NCBI RefSeq assembly: GCF_019711415.1
Contig: NZ_JAIGNJ010000003.1
Span: 496,001-560,000 of the forward strand
Source of the DNA: Qipengyuania vesicularis
Lineage (GTDB): Bacteria > Pseudomonadota > Alphaproteobacteria > Sphingomonadales > Sphingomonadaceae
Length of the DNA stretch: 64,000 nucleotides
Direction: 5' to 3'
Position 1 is the first letter of the stretch; every line of letters starts with the position of its first letter. The translations under genes were made by a program, and so were the position numbers. The notes under the pieces are model-generated. The model was given only the letters and a program-made list of their open reading frames with translations, had not been told where the DNA came from and did not search any database. Positions 42,009 through 51,210 of the stretch are shown here, piece after piece.

Positions 42009-44402
42009 TTAGCCTTCGTCCTTGCCACCCTTCGTTTCGCTGGCGCCGGCATCCGGCTTCTTCTTTGGGGAGGCCTTCTTCTTGGCGGCCGGCTTCTTCT
42101 TCGGTGCGGGCTTGGCCTTGGGTGGGGCTGGGGTGAGTTCAAAGGAGGGCTTGCCATCCTTCATCGTCACCGAGACCTCGCCGCCGTCGGCCAGCTTGCC
42201 GAACAGCAGTTCCTCGGCCAGCGGTTGCTTGATCTTCTCCTGGATCAGGCGGCCCATCGGACGGGCACCATAGAGCTTGTCATAGCCCTTGTCGGCGAGC
42301 CAGGCGCGGCTTTCCTTGTCGAACTGGATGTCGACATTCTGTTCGGCCAGCTGCAGCTCGAGCTGGAGGATGAACTTGTCGACCACGCGGGCAACGGTGC
42401 TCTTGCCGAGATAGGCGAAGGGCACGATCGCATCGAGACGGTTGCGGAATTCCGGCGTGAACATGCGTTTCACGGCCTCTTCGCTCGCATCTTCCTTCGA
42501 AACGTCGCCGAAACCGATGCCCTGCTTGGCCATATCGGATGCGCCCGCATTGGTGGTCATGATGAGCACCACATTGCGGAAGTCGACGGTCTTGCCGTGA
42601 TGGTCGGTCAGGCGGCCGTTATCCATCACCTGCAGCAGGATGTTGAACAGGTCGGGGTGCGCCTTCTCGATCTCGTCGAGCAGGAGGACGCAGTGCGGGT
42701 TCTGATCAACCGCATCGGTTAAAAGCCCGCCTTGGTCGTAACCAACATAGCCCGGAGGTGCACCGATCAAGCGGGAGACGCTGTGGCGTTCCATGTACTC
42801 GGACATGTCGAAACGTTTGAGTTCGATCCCCATGATCGAGGCCAGCTGGCGCGCGACTTCGGTCTTGCCGACGCCGGTGGGGCCCGAGAAGAGGAACGAG
42901 CCGATAGGCTTGTCCGGATCGCGCAGGCCCGCGCGGCTGAGCTTCATCGCGGTCGAAAGCTTCTCCACGGCAGCGTCCTGGCCGAACACGACATGCTTGA
43001 GATCGCGTTCGAGGTTCTCGAGCGCCTTCTTGTCGTCCGAACTGACAGATTTGGGCGGGATGCGCGCCATGGTCGCAATCACGGCTTCGATCTCACGCGC
43101 CGTGATCTTTTTCTTGCGGCGGCTGGGCGGAACCAGCATCTGCATCGCGCCAACCTCGTCGATCACGTCGATCGCCTTGTCGGGCAGCTTGCGGTCGTTG
43201 ATGTAACGCGCCGATAGCTCCACCGCGGTCTTGATCGCGTCGGGCGTGTACTTGACCTTGTGATGTTCCTCGAAAGCGCTGCGCAGCCCCTTGAGGATGG
43301 CAATCGTGTCCTCGACCGTCGGTTCGTTGACGTCAATCTTCTGGAACCGGCGCAGCAGCGCGCGGTCCTTCTCGAAGTGGTTGCGGAACTCCTTGTAAGT
43401 CGTTGATCCGATGCAACGAATCGTGCCACTCGACAGGGCCGGCTTCAGCAGGTTCGAGGCATCCATCGCCCCGCCGCTGGTTGCACCGGCTCCGATCACC
43501 GTGTGGATCTCGTCGATAAAGAGGATCGCCTCGGGCATGCCTTCGAGCTCGTTCACGACCTGCTTCAGCCGCTCCTCGAAATCGCCGCGATAGCGCGTGC
43601 CGGCCAGCAATGCGCCCATGTCGAGCGAGTAGATGACCGCTTCCTCGAGGACCTCGGGCACATCGCCTTCGACGATCTTGCGCGCAAGACCCTCGGCAAT
43701 CGCCGTCTTGCCCACGCCCGGGTCGCCCACATAGAGCGGGTTGTTCTTCGACCGGCGGCAAAGGATCTGCACCGTGCGATCAACTTCGGGACCGCGGCCG
43801 ATCAGCGGGTCGATCCTGCCGTCCTCGGCCTTCTGGTTGAGGTTGACCGTGAACTGGTCGAGCGCGGTTTCCTTCTTGTCGCCCGCCTTGCCTTCGGCGC
43901 CCGGCTCACCGCTCGACTGTGCTTCCTCGGCGCCTTGAGGGGTCTTGCCTTCGACCTGCTTTCCGCCCTTGCCGATACCGTGGCTGATGAAGCTCACCGC
44001 ATCGAGGCGGCTCATGTCCTGCTGCTGGAGGAAATAGACCGCGTAGCTGTCGCGTTCGGAGAACAGGGCCACCAGCACATTGGCGCCGGTAACCGTGTCC
44101 TTGCCCGAAGATTGCACATGCAGGATCGCGCGCTGGATCACCCGCTGGAACCCGGCGGTCGGCTGCGGATCGGCGCCCTCGTCGTTCTTGAGCGACTGGT
44201 ATTCCTGTTCGAGGTACTGCTTTACCACCGCGGCGAGCTCGTCGGTATCGACGCCGCAAGCGGACATCACCTGCGCCGCATCCTCGTCGCCGATCAGCGC
44301 GAGCAGGAGATGCTCGAGCGTGGCGTATTCGTGACGCCGCTCGCCCGCATCGGTGAGCGCGGCATGGAGTGTCTTTTCAAGGTTGGCGGCAAAACTGGGC
44401 AT
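42009..44402 (-). CDS. clpA: ATP-dependent Clp protease ATP-binding subunit ClpA
   Basis: A 797-residue ClpA. Residues 1-145 hold the N-terminal double repeat; AAA1 has GDPGVGKTAIAEG (Lys232), AAA2 has SGPTGVGKTEVARQLA and the ClpP-docking loop with QGIGFGD. A Gly/Lys/Glu-rich linker lies between N domain and AAA1 (about 145-180). The last ~40 residues are an unusual Lys/Pro/Ala tail (KAKPAPKKKPAAKKKASPKK) absent from E. coli ClpA. It unfolds substrates for ClpP. No clpS gene lies next to it. Confidence 0.95.
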   Translation of the reverse strand: MPSFAANLEKTLHAALTDAGERRHEYATLEHLLLALIGDEDAAQVMSACGVDTDELAAVVKQYLEQEYQSLKNDEGADPQPTAGFQRVIQRAILHVQSSGKDTVTGANVLVALFSERDSYAVYFLQQQDMSRLDAVSFISHGIGKGGKQVEGKTPQGAEEAQSSGEPGAEGKAGDKKETALDQFTVNLNQKAEDGRIDPLIGRGPEVDRTVQILCRRSKNNPLYVGDPGVGKTAIAEGLARKIVEGDVPEVLEEAVIYSLDMGALLAGTRYRGDFEERLKQVVNELEGMPEAILFIDEIHTVIGAGATSGGAMDASNLLKPALSSGTIRCIGSTTYKEFRNHFEKDRALLRRFQKIDVNEPTVEDTIAILKGLRSAFEEHHKVKYTPDAIKTAVELSARYINDRKLPDKAIDVIDEVGAMQMLVPPSRRKKKITAREIEAVIATMARIPPKSVSSDDKKALENLERDLKHVVFGQDAAVEKLSTAMKLSRAGLRDPDKPIGSFLFSGPTGVGKTEVARQLASIMGIELKRFDMSEYMERHSVSRLIGAPPGYVGYDQGGLLTDAVDQNPHCVLLLDEIEKAHPDLFNILLQVMDNGRLTDHHGKTVDFRNVVLIMTTNAGASDMAKQGIGFGDVSKEDASEEAVKRMFTPEFRNRLDAIVPFAYLGKSTVARVVDKFILQLELQLAEQNVDIQFDKESRAWLADKGYDKLYGARPMGRLIQEKIKQPLAEELLFGKLADGGEVSVTMKDGKPSFELTPAPPKAKPAPKKKPAAKKKASPKKKPDAGASETKGGKDEG

Positions 44403-44532
44403 CAGGTCTCTGCTTTCCGAAGGACTCGCAAACGGGCGAGGTAAACACAGGCTACTCCAAGAAGGTTAGCCAAAGCTGTATGTTCCGAAGATATGGGGTG
44501 CGGCCGGCGTGTTGTAAGCCCCCGCATGCCGC

Positions 44533-44733
44533 TCAGTCCTTTCGCCCGAACAGGGCTTCGGCGGCGTCGCGGTGAGCGGCGGCCTTGAGGCGGTGCGATT
44601 CCACGCGCGCAATCTCCCTTTCGAGAAGGGCGATCCTTTCCTGCAGCTCTTCCTGGGAATAGGGGCCGAGATCTTCGGCAGCGAGCTTGCTCGCGGCATC
44701 GCCTTTCGGGCGCGGACGATCCTCGTCTTCCAT
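44533..44733 (-). CDS. DUF1192 family protein
   Basis: A 66-residue protein, with DEDRPRPKGDAASKLAAEDLG, YSQEELQERIALLEREIARVE and a helical end AAEALFGRKD; these match DUF1192. It is likely a short coiled coil. Function unknown. It lies 130 bases upstream of clpA on the same strand. Confidence 0.8.
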   Translation of the reverse strand: MEDEDRPRPKGDAASKLAAEDLGPYSQEELQERIALLEREIARVESHRLKAAAHRDAAEALFGRKD

Positions 44734-44840
44734 GATGCTGGCACAATCCGCCTGCCGCCGGTTGCTGTCAACACGGCTGCGCGGTAATGCACCGTTTCAT
44801 CGGCGAATTCGCATCAGGCACGCATTCCAGGGGGCATCTT

Positions 44841-45851
44841 TTGGCGACCGGCTTACCCGAAACCATGACCGCGATGGGTTACGACAATCCCGGCGGGCCC
44901 GATGTCTTTCGCCCCGAGACGCTGCCTCTTCCCGAAACCGGCAAGAACCAGGTCCTGATCGCAGTCAGCCATGCGGGGGTGAACCGCCCCGACGTCATCC
45001 AGCGCCAGGGCTTCTATCCGCCGCCTCCGGGTGCCTCGCCGATCCCCGGGCTCGAGGTGTCGGGCAAGATCGTGGCTGTGGGCGAGGGGGTGGCTCCAGA
45101 GATGCTCAATCGCCGCGTCTGCGCGCTGGTGAGCGGCGGCGGCTATTCCGAGTATTGCCTCGCCCACGCGGCACACTGCCTGAAAGTGCCCGAACACATG
45201 GATATGGCCGAGGCCGCGGCGATCCCGGAGACCCTGTTTACAGTGTGGCACAATGTCTTCGAGCGCGGCTGGGCACGCGAAGGGGAGACGCTGCTGGTGC
45301 ATGGCGGCACCTCGGGCATCGGCACCATGGCGACCCAGCTCGCCAAGGCTTTCGAAATGAAAGTCGTTACGACCGCCGGCTCAGAGGAAAAATGCCATGC
45401 TGCCAGCGAGTTGGGTGCCGATCTTGCGGTCAATTACAAGGAAACGGATTTCGTCACAGCAGTGAACGATTTCACCGGAGGGAAGGGGGCTGACGTCATT
45501 CTCGACATGGTGTCGGGCGACTATGTCCAGCGCAACCTCGATTGCCTTGCCGTGGATGGAAGACACGTGACGATCGCCGTGCTTGGCGGTCTGCAGGCGC
45601 AGATCAACATGGCCAAGCTCATGAGCAAGCGGCAGACCATGACCGGCTCGACGCTGCGCCCGCGCTCGGACGAGTTCAAGGCGGCGCTGGCGGACGAAAT
45701 CTACAGTCACGCATGGCCGCTGTTCGAGGACCGCACCATAGCGCCGGTCATGGACAAGATTTTCCCGCTGGCAGACGTGTCTGCCGCCCACGCGCGGATG
45801 GAGGCAGGAGACCACATCGGCAAGATCGTGCTAGAGGTCGCACATGGCTGA
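44841..45851 (+). CDS. NAD(P)H:quinone oxidoreductase, MDR superfamily
   Basis: A zinc-independent medium-chain dehydrogenase of about 336 residues, PIG3/Qor-type: GVNRPDVIQRQGFYPPPPG, IPGLEVSGKIVAVGEGV, AAAIPETLFTVWHNVF, VHGGTSGIGTMATQLAKA (NADPH site) and the C-terminal GDHIGKIVLEV. It reduces quinones with NADPH. A TTG at 44841 with AGGGGG upstream gives the usual N-terminus; the ATG at 44865 is the alternative. It overlaps the GST gene by eight bases. Confidence 0.87.
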   Translation: MATGLPETMTAMGYDNPGGPDVFRPETLPLPETGKNQVLIAVSHAGVNRPDVIQRQGFYPPPPGASPIPGLEVSGKIVAVGEGVAPEMLNRRVCALVSGGGYSEYCLAHAAHCLKVPEHMDMAEAAAIPETLFTVWHNVFERGWAREGETLLVHGGTSGIGTMATQLAKAFEMKVVTTAGSEEKCHAASELGADLAVNYKETDFVTAVNDFTGGKGADVILDMVSGDYVQRNLDCLAVDGRHVTIAVLGGLQAQINMAKLMSKRQTMTGSTLRPRSDEFKAALADEIYSHAWPLFEDRTIAPVMDKIFPLADVSAAHARMEAGDHIGKIVLEVAHG

Positions 45852-46470
45852 CTTTGTTCTTCATGAAGATCCACGAAGCGGCAATTGCTACAAGATAAAG
45901 CTCACGGCGGCGCTGCTCGGCCTGCCACTTTCAACGCGCCAGTACGACATCATGACGGGCGAGACCCGGACGCCCGAGTTTCTCGCCAAGGTGAATTCCA
46001 ACGGCCGCATCCCGGTGCTCGAAATCCGGGACGGCGAAGCGACCCGCTTCCTGCCCGAAAGCAACGCTGCCTGCTGGTATCTTGCGAGCGGCAGCGCCCT
46101 CATTCCGCAGGATCGCTTCGACCAGGCCGACATGCTGCGCTGGATGTTCTTCGAACAGTATAATCACGAGCCCAATGTCGCGACCTTGCGTTTCTGGCTG
46201 CATTTCGTGGGTGAGGCTCAACTCTCGGAGCAGCAAAAGGCGCAGGTCATGGCCAAGCGGATTGCCGGTTGTGATGCGCTGTCCCTCATGGATGGTCACC
46301 TGGCGAAGCACGAATGGTTCGTCGGAGATAGCGTGACGCTCGCCGATATCGCACTCTACGCCTATACCCATGTAGCTGAAGAGGGCGGGTTTGGCCTGGG
46401 CGACTATCCGGCCATCGGAAGCTGGCTCAAGCGGATGGAATCCTTGCCCAATTACGTGGCGATGGATTGA
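45844..46470 (+). CDS. glutathione S-transferase family protein
   Basis: A 208-residue GST: N-terminal thioredoxin-like domain (LHEDPRSGNCYKIKLTAALLG, NSNGRIPVLE, LPESNAACWYLA) and a helical C-domain (SVTLADIALYAYTHVAEEGGF with the conserved Asp of the N-capping box). The N-terminal Ser/Asn-Cys region is compatible with the bacterial beta or related classes. Its substrate is unknown. It is coupled to the quinone reductase upstream. Confidence 0.87.
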   Translation: MADFVLHEDPRSGNCYKIKLTAALLGLPLSTRQYDIMTGETRTPEFLAKVNSNGRIPVLEIRDGEATRFLPESNAACWYLASGSALIPQDRFDQADMLRWMFFEQYNHEPNVATLRFWLHFVGEAQLSEQQKAQVMAKRIAGCDALSLMDGHLAKHEWFVGDSVTLADIALYAYTHVAEEGGFGLGDYPAIGSWLKRMESLPNYVAMD

Positions 46471-46569
46471 CGCCAAACGGTAGCAAAGACGCTGATCCGT
46501 AACCCAATCGAGATTCGGCGGTAACAATCGCGTGGCATGGCGGCCCCGACACAGCTTCGGGGATCGCCG

Positions 46570-47457
46570 ATGACTCAGCTACCCAAAGACCTTTCGGATT
46601 TCACCAAAGTGGCGGGCTTTCCGCCAATACAGCCGTCCGTCCCAGAGCGCACGCTTGGTGAGCGGCGCCAGTTCCGCACCATCTGGATCAGCGACATCCA
46701 TCTCGGCACAAAGGGTTGCAATGCCGAGCTGCTTATCGATTTCCTCGACCATACCGACAGCGAGACCATGTACCTCGTCGGCGATATCATCGATGGCTGG
46801 CGGCTGAAGAAAAAGTTCTACTGGCCCCCGGAACACAACGACATCGTCTGGCGTGTCCTGAAACGCGCCCGGCGCGGCACGCGGATCGTCTACATACCCG
46901 GCAATCACGACGAAATGGTCCGCCCCTTCAGCGGCATAAACTTCGGCGGGGTCGAGATCCAGCGCGCGGCTTTCCACGAAACGGCCGACGGGCGTCGATT
47001 GATGGTTCTCCATGGCGATGAATTCGACACCATCATGCTCGCCCACCGCTGGCTCGCCTTCGTCGGAGACGCACTCTATCACCTCATGATGAAGCTCAAC
47101 GGCTGGGTTGCCAGCGTCCGCAAGTTGCTCGGCCTGCCCTATTGGTCGATTTCGAAGGCCGCCAAGCACAAGGTCAAGAACGCAGTCGAGTTCATCTCGA
47201 AATACGAGGAAGTTGTCGCGCGCGCGGCGGGCGAGCGCGGGGTCGACGGCGTGGTCTGCGGCCATATCCACACCGCCGAGATCCGCGAGTTCGCCCACGA
47301 AGGGCGCAAGGTAGAATACTTCAACGACGGCGACTGGGTGGAGGGATGCAACGCTCTGGTCGAGCATTTCGATGGCACGATGGAGCTGCTCCACTGGCCC
47401 GACGAGATCGCGCGTCGCGACGTCACGGTGGCCAGCCAAGAAATGGAAGCTGCGTGA
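46570..47457 (+). CDS. LpxH-like metallophosphoesterase
   Basis: A calcineurin-type phosphoesterase of about 295 residues, with the full metal set: ISDIHLG, LVGDIIDGW, YIPGNHDE, VLHGDEFD and CGHIHTAEI. It is annotated in relatives as UDP-2,3-diacylglucosamine diphosphatase, but is longer than E. coli LpxH and belongs to a separate subgroup. ATG at 46570 is preferred; an in-frame ATG at 46537 exists. It overlaps a glycosyltransferase gene by a GTGA, so the two likely act on the same envelope lipid. Confidence 0.83.
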   Translation: MTQLPKDLSDFTKVAGFPPIQPSVPERTLGERRQFRTIWISDIHLGTKGCNAELLIDFLDHTDSETMYLVGDIIDGWRLKKKFYWPPEHNDIVWRVLKRARRGTRIVYIPGNHDEMVRPFSGINFGGVEIQRAAFHETADGRRLMVLHGDEFDTIMLAHRWLAFVGDALYHLMMKLNGWVASVRKLLGLPYWSISKAAKHKVKNAVEFISKYEEVVARAAGERGVDGVVCGHIHTAEIREFAHEGRKVEYFNDGDWVEGCNALVEHFDGTMELLHWPDEIARRDVTVASQEMEAA

Positions 47458-48530
47458 AGTTGCCCGAAGACGGCATGCCCGCGCCGCATATCCGGACCGA
47501 AACCTTGCAGCGCATCGCGATCGTCACCGACGCCTGGCTGCCGCAGATGAATGGCGTGGTCCGTACCCTGACCACGACCTGCGATATCCTGCGCAAGCAA
47601 GGCCACGAGCTGCTGGTCATCTCGCCCGACCAGTTCGCCTCGGTCCCCTGTCCGACCTATCCTGAAATCCGGCTTGCGATCGGAAGGCCCGGCGCGGTTT
47701 CGCGCAAACTTCGCGCCTTCGCGCCCGATGCGATCCATATCGCGACCGAGGGGCCGCTCGGCATGGCGGCGCGGCGATTTTGTGCACGGACCGATACGCG
47801 TTTCACCACCGCCTATCACACGCAGTTCCCTGAATACATCGCTCGGCGTACGCACCTGCCGGCGCGGTGGTTCTGGCGCTATATCGAATGGTTCCACGCG
47901 CCCGCGCGCCGCGTGCTCGTGGCAACCGAGAGCATTCGCAAGGAACTGCGCGAACATGGCCTCGGCAAGCTCCATCACTGGACACGCGGCGTCGACCTCG
48001 CCTGCTTCGATCCGCTCGCGCAGCGTCCCGCCGAATATGCGTCCCTGCCGCGCCCGATCCAGCTTTACGTCGGGCGTGTCGCGGTAGAGAAGAACATCGA
48101 AGCTTTCCTCGAGGCGAAGCACCCTGGCAGTAAGGTGGTGGTAGGCGACGGCCCGTCGCTCGAAAAACTCAGGCAGAAATACCCCGAAACGCATTTCCTT
48201 GGCCGCAAGAGCGGGCGCGAACTGGCAGGCTGCTATGCCGGGGCGGATGTATTCGTGTTTCCCAGTCGAACAGACACCTTCGGCCTCGTGATGATAGAGG
48301 CGCTGGCATGCGGCACGCCTGTCGCCGCCTTCCCGGTTGCAGGACCGAGAGACATCGTGACCGACGATGTCGGCGCACTGTCCGAAGACCTCGACCGGGC
48401 CATCGATGCGGCGTTGTATTGTGATCGGCGCGCCTGCGCTGAATATGGTGCAGGATTCAGCTGGGAGGCGGCGACCGAACAATTCCTGGCTGGGCTGGCC
48501 GCGCTCGATGGAGAGCTCCTCCCGGCCTGA
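47454..48530 (+). CDS. GT4-family glycosyltransferase
   Basis: A 358-residue GT-B glycosyltransferase: N-terminal ERIAIVTDAWLPQ-type motif (RIAIVTDAWLPQMNGVVRTL), QFPEYIA, LYVGRVAVEKNIEAFLE at the linker, and DTFGLVMIEALACGTPVAAF with the nucleotide-sugar-binding Glu. It resembles alpha-mannosyl- or glucosyltransferases acting on lipids (MgtA-like). GTG at 47454 overlaps the stop of the phosphoesterase; ATG at 47475 is an alternative. Confidence 0.87.
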   Translation: MKLPEDGMPAPHIRTETLQRIAIVTDAWLPQMNGVVRTLTTTCDILRKQGHELLVISPDQFASVPCPTYPEIRLAIGRPGAVSRKLRAFAPDAIHIATEGPLGMAARRFCARTDTRFTTAYHTQFPEYIARRTHLPARWFWRYIEWFHAPARRVLVATESIRKELREHGLGKLHHWTRGVDLACFDPLAQRPAEYASLPRPIQLYVGRVAVEKNIEAFLEAKHPGSKVVVGDGPSLEKLRQKYPETHFLGRKSGRELAGCYAGADVFVFPSRTDTFGLVMIEALACGTPVAAFPVAGPRDIVTDDVGALSEDLDRAIDAALYCDRRACAEYGAGFSWEAATEQFLAGLAALDGELLPA

Positions 48531-48581
48531 TCTTTCGGTTCTTGCCGAATCCGGCACTCTCGCCTACATGGAATGTGCAAT

Positions 48582-48615
48582 GGCCGCTCCGAAAGGGGCG
48601 GCCCTTCTATTTTGA
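48582..48615 (+). terminator. terminator between the glycosyltransferase gene and trcR
   Basis: GGCCGCTCC and GGGGCGGCC pair around GAAA with one G-T wobble, followed by a T-rich CTTCTATTTT. It lies about 50 bases after the glycosyltransferase stop. Confidence 0.75.
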
Positions 48616-48637
48616 GTTCTGAGAAAAGGCACAATTC

Positions 48638-49360
48638 ATGGCCGACCAACCCACCCCGCTGATGCCGCATGCGACCGCCACCTGGCTGGTCGACAACACC
48701 GGCCTGTCGTTCGAGCAGATCGCCGAATTCTGCGGTCTCCATATCCTCGAAGTGCAGGCCATGGCCGATGATCTCGCGGGCAGCAAATACACCGGCCGCG
48801 ACCCGCTTCATTCGGGCGAGCTAACGCAAGAAGAGATCGCACGCGGCGAAGCCGACAGCGAGTACAGCCTCAAGATGCAGCGCGCGCCGGTTGCCGTGAG
48901 CCGCACCAAAGGCCCGCGTTATACGCCGGTTTCGAAGCGCCAGGACAAGCCCGACGGCATCGCCTGGCTGCTGCGCAACCATCCGGAAATCTCCGATGCG
49001 CAGATCTCCAAGCTGATCGGCACCACGCGCAACACGATCACCGCGATCCGCGAGCGCAGCCACTGGAACATCCAGAACATTCAGCCCAAGGATCCGGTCA
49101 CGCTCGGCCTATGCTCGCAGCGCGAGCTCGATGCCGTCGTCGCAAAGGCTGCCAAGAACCTCCCGGCTCCGGAAGAGGGCGAGGTCGTGGCAGCACCCAG
49201 CGGCGCGAGCGACCGTGAGAAGCTGATCGAGGAACTGCGCGCAGAACGCGAAGCTAACGAGAAGGCCGCCGCCCAAGCCGCGCAGGAAGCCGAGGCCGAA
49301 GCATGGCTGACCGCCAAGCGCGCGTCCGAAGAGGCGGGCGAGGGCGACGCGGAAGCCTGA
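48638..49360 (+). CDS. trcR: cell cycle transcriptional regulator TrcR (DUF1013)
   Basis: A 240-residue DUF1013 protein: HATATWLVDNTGLSFEQIAEFCGLH at the N-terminus, PDGIAWLLRNHPEISDAQISKLIGTTRNTI as an HTH-like segment, and SHWNIQNIQPKDPVTLGLCSQ. The last ~70 residues are an Ala/Glu coiled coil. In Caulobacter TrcR is an essential RNA-polymerase-associated regulator linked to the cell-cycle network. The gene is monocistronic, with terminators on both sides. Confidence 0.9.
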   Translation: MADQPTPLMPHATATWLVDNTGLSFEQIAEFCGLHILEVQAMADDLAGSKYTGRDPLHSGELTQEEIARGEADSEYSLKMQRAPVAVSRTKGPRYTPVSKRQDKPDGIAWLLRNHPEISDAQISKLIGTTRNTITAIRERSHWNIQNIQPKDPVTLGLCSQRELDAVVAKAAKNLPAPEEGEVVAAPSGASDREKLIEELRAEREANEKAAAQAAQEAEAEAWLTAKRASEEAGEGDAEA

Positions 49361-49382
49361 GCGTATCGACATCTATACATGA

Positions 49383-49420
49383 GGGCGGGAGAAGCATTGC
49401 GCTTCTTCCGCCCTTTTTAC
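49383..49420 (+). terminator. terminator after trcR
   Basis: GGGCGGGAGAAGC and GCTTCTTCCGCCC pair around ATTGC with one wobble, followed by TTTTT. It lies about 20 bases after the trcR stop. Confidence 0.9.
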
Positions 49421-49454
49421 TTGCCTTTAGGAGGTTTTGCGCCAAGCTACTGAC

Positions 49455-51125
49455 ATGGATGTAAATAGTTACGCCTATCATCATCCCACTCCGTGGGAGA
49501 CGAAGTTCGAGCCGGCCAGCCTGCCCGATATGCTCGCGGCCACGACCGCGAAGAATCCGCAGGCACCGTTCTTGCACTTTCTCGGCCGGACTTTCGACTA
49601 TGGTAGCGTCCACGAGGAGGCACAGCGCTTTGCTGCGGGCCTCATTGCCCATGGGATCGAGCGCGGCGACCGGGTCGGCCTGTTCCTCCCCAATGTCCCG
49701 ATCTATGCCTCAGCCTATTACGGCGCGATGCTGGCGGGGGCCATCGTGGTCAACTTCTCCCCGCTGTACACGGTCGACGAGCTGGCGTGGCAGGTAGCGG
49801 ATTCAGGCACCAGGCTTCTCGTCACGGTGGACGTGCCCGAACTCTATTCCACGGCGGCACAAGTTCTCGATCATTCGGAGCTCGAAACGCTGGTGGTGGG
49901 CTCGCTTGCCGACATGCTGCCCTGGCCCAAGAAGCTGGCCCTGAAAACGCTCGGCCGCGGAAAGATCGCAAAGGTCGCGTTCGTCAAACGCGTTCGCGCC
50001 TTCTCGAGCATCTTGTCCGATCCCGCCGCAGCGAAATTCCCGCCCATCGACGCGCATAGCGATATCGCCCTCCTGCAGTATACCGGCGGTACGACCGGCA
50101 GGCCCAAGGGCGCCATGCTCGGCCATTCGCAGCTATCGATCAATGCGCAGCAGGTCGCGGGGATGAATCCCTTCGGCACGCCGGCGGAGGAAGTGTTTAT
50201 GGGCGCGTTGCCCTTCTTCCACGTCTTCGCCAATACCGCGCTGCTCAACCACGCGATGGTTACCGGTGCCTCCATCGCCATGGTCCCGCGCTTCGAGGCC
50301 GGGCAGGTGCTCGATACGATCCAGAAGTATCGCACCACGGGCTTTCCCGGCGTCCCGACCATGTACCAGGCGCTGCTCGACCACCCCAAGATGGCAAAGA
50401 CCGACGTGTCCTCGATCAAGGTCTGCATCTCGGGCGGAGCGCCGATGCCCGGACCGCTCCATACGCGGTTTGAAGAGAAAACCGGCGTGCGCGTGGTAGA
50501 AGGCTATGGCCTCACCGAGAGTTCGGGCGTGGTGTCCGCGAACCCCTACGACGGTGTGCGTAAGAAGGGCACGATCGGCCAGCTGGTGATGGGCACCGAG
50601 GTGGCATTCCTCGACAAGGAAGATCCGACCAAACTGGCTCCCGAAGGCGAGCCTGGAGAGCTGGCCGTCCATGGCCCGCAGATCATGCGCGGCTATTGGA
50701 ACCGGCCCGACACCGATGCCGATACGTTCGTCGAGCGCGACGGCAAGCGCTACCTTCGCACAGGCGATGTCGCCGTGATGGATGAGGATGGATTCCTGTC
50801 GATCGTAGACCGGATCAAGGACATGATCTCTGTCGGCGGCTTCAAGGTCTTTCCCAGCCAGGTCGAGGACGTCCTGCTCGAACACGATGCAGTGAAGGAA
50901 GTGCTCGTGATCGGCCAGCCCGACGACTATCTCGGGGAATGCCCCTTTGCCTATGTCGTATTGCAGGAAGGCGCAAAGGCGACGGCCGATGAGCTGAGGG
51001 ATTGGCTCAACGCTCGTGTCGGCAAGCACGAGCGGGTTGAACAGGTCGTGCTGCGCGAAAGCCTGCCCAAGACAATGATTGGGAAGCTGGATCGCAAGGC
51101 CCTGCGCGCCGAGGTTGGCGCCTGA
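49455..51125 (+). CDS. long-chain fatty acid-CoA ligase
   Basis: An AMP-forming acyl-CoA synthetase of about 556 residues. The AMP-binding signature YTGGTTGRPKGAMLGH is followed by EGYGLTESSGVVSANP and the C-terminal TGDVAVMDEDGFLSIVDRIKDMI and PKTMIGKLDRKAL with the catalytic Lys. It activates fatty acids for beta-oxidation or lipid synthesis. The start is uncertain: ATG at 49455 lies 20 bases after AGGAGG, while an in-frame TTG at 49437 is too close to it (2 bases). Confidence 0.9.
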   Translation: MDVNSYAYHHPTPWETKFEPASLPDMLAATTAKNPQAPFLHFLGRTFDYGSVHEEAQRFAAGLIAHGIERGDRVGLFLPNVPIYASAYYGAMLAGAIVVNFSPLYTVDELAWQVADSGTRLLVTVDVPELYSTAAQVLDHSELETLVVGSLADMLPWPKKLALKTLGRGKIAKVAFVKRVRAFSSILSDPAAAKFPPIDAHSDIALLQYTGGTTGRPKGAMLGHSQLSINAQQVAGMNPFGTPAEEVFMGALPFFHVFANTALLNHAMVTGASIAMVPRFEAGQVLDTIQKYRTTGFPGVPTMYQALLDHPKMAKTDVSSIKVCISGGAPMPGPLHTRFEEKTGVRVVEGYGLTESSGVVSANPYDGVRKKGTIGQLVMGTEVAFLDKEDPTKLAPEGEPGELAVHGPQIMRGYWNRPDTDADTFVERDGKRYLRTGDVAVMDEDGFLSIVDRIKDMISVGGFKVFPSQVEDVLLEHDAVKEVLVIGQPDDYLGECPFAYVVLQEGAKATADELRDWLNARVGKHERVEQVVLRESLPKTMIGKLDRKALRAEVGA

Positions 51126-51152
51126 GAGGGCCGCGCGAAGTTTCCGCATAGA

Positions 51153-51187
51153 GAAGGCCGTCTCCGCGCCATGCGGAAACGGCCTTC
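51153..51187. terminator. strong inverted repeat between convergent genes
   Basis: A 15-base-pair stem with one C-A mismatch and a 5-base GCCAT loop (GAAGGCCGTCTCCGC / GCGGAAACGGCCTTC) lies between the acyl-CoA ligase and bactofilin stops. It has no strong T-run on either side but could work as a bidirectional terminator or RNA stabiliser. Confidence 0.65.
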
Positions 51188-51210
51188 ATCCTCTCCGACT
51201 GGGAAAGAGG

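Noticed and set aside
45560-45575. Other CACGTG-like cores (for example near 45567, 39533, 41652, 17846)
   Set aside because: They lack the flanking TGTT/AACA arms required for parS.
47139-48557. 472-codon frame opposite the GT4 gene
   Set aside because: Antisense shadow without family similarity.
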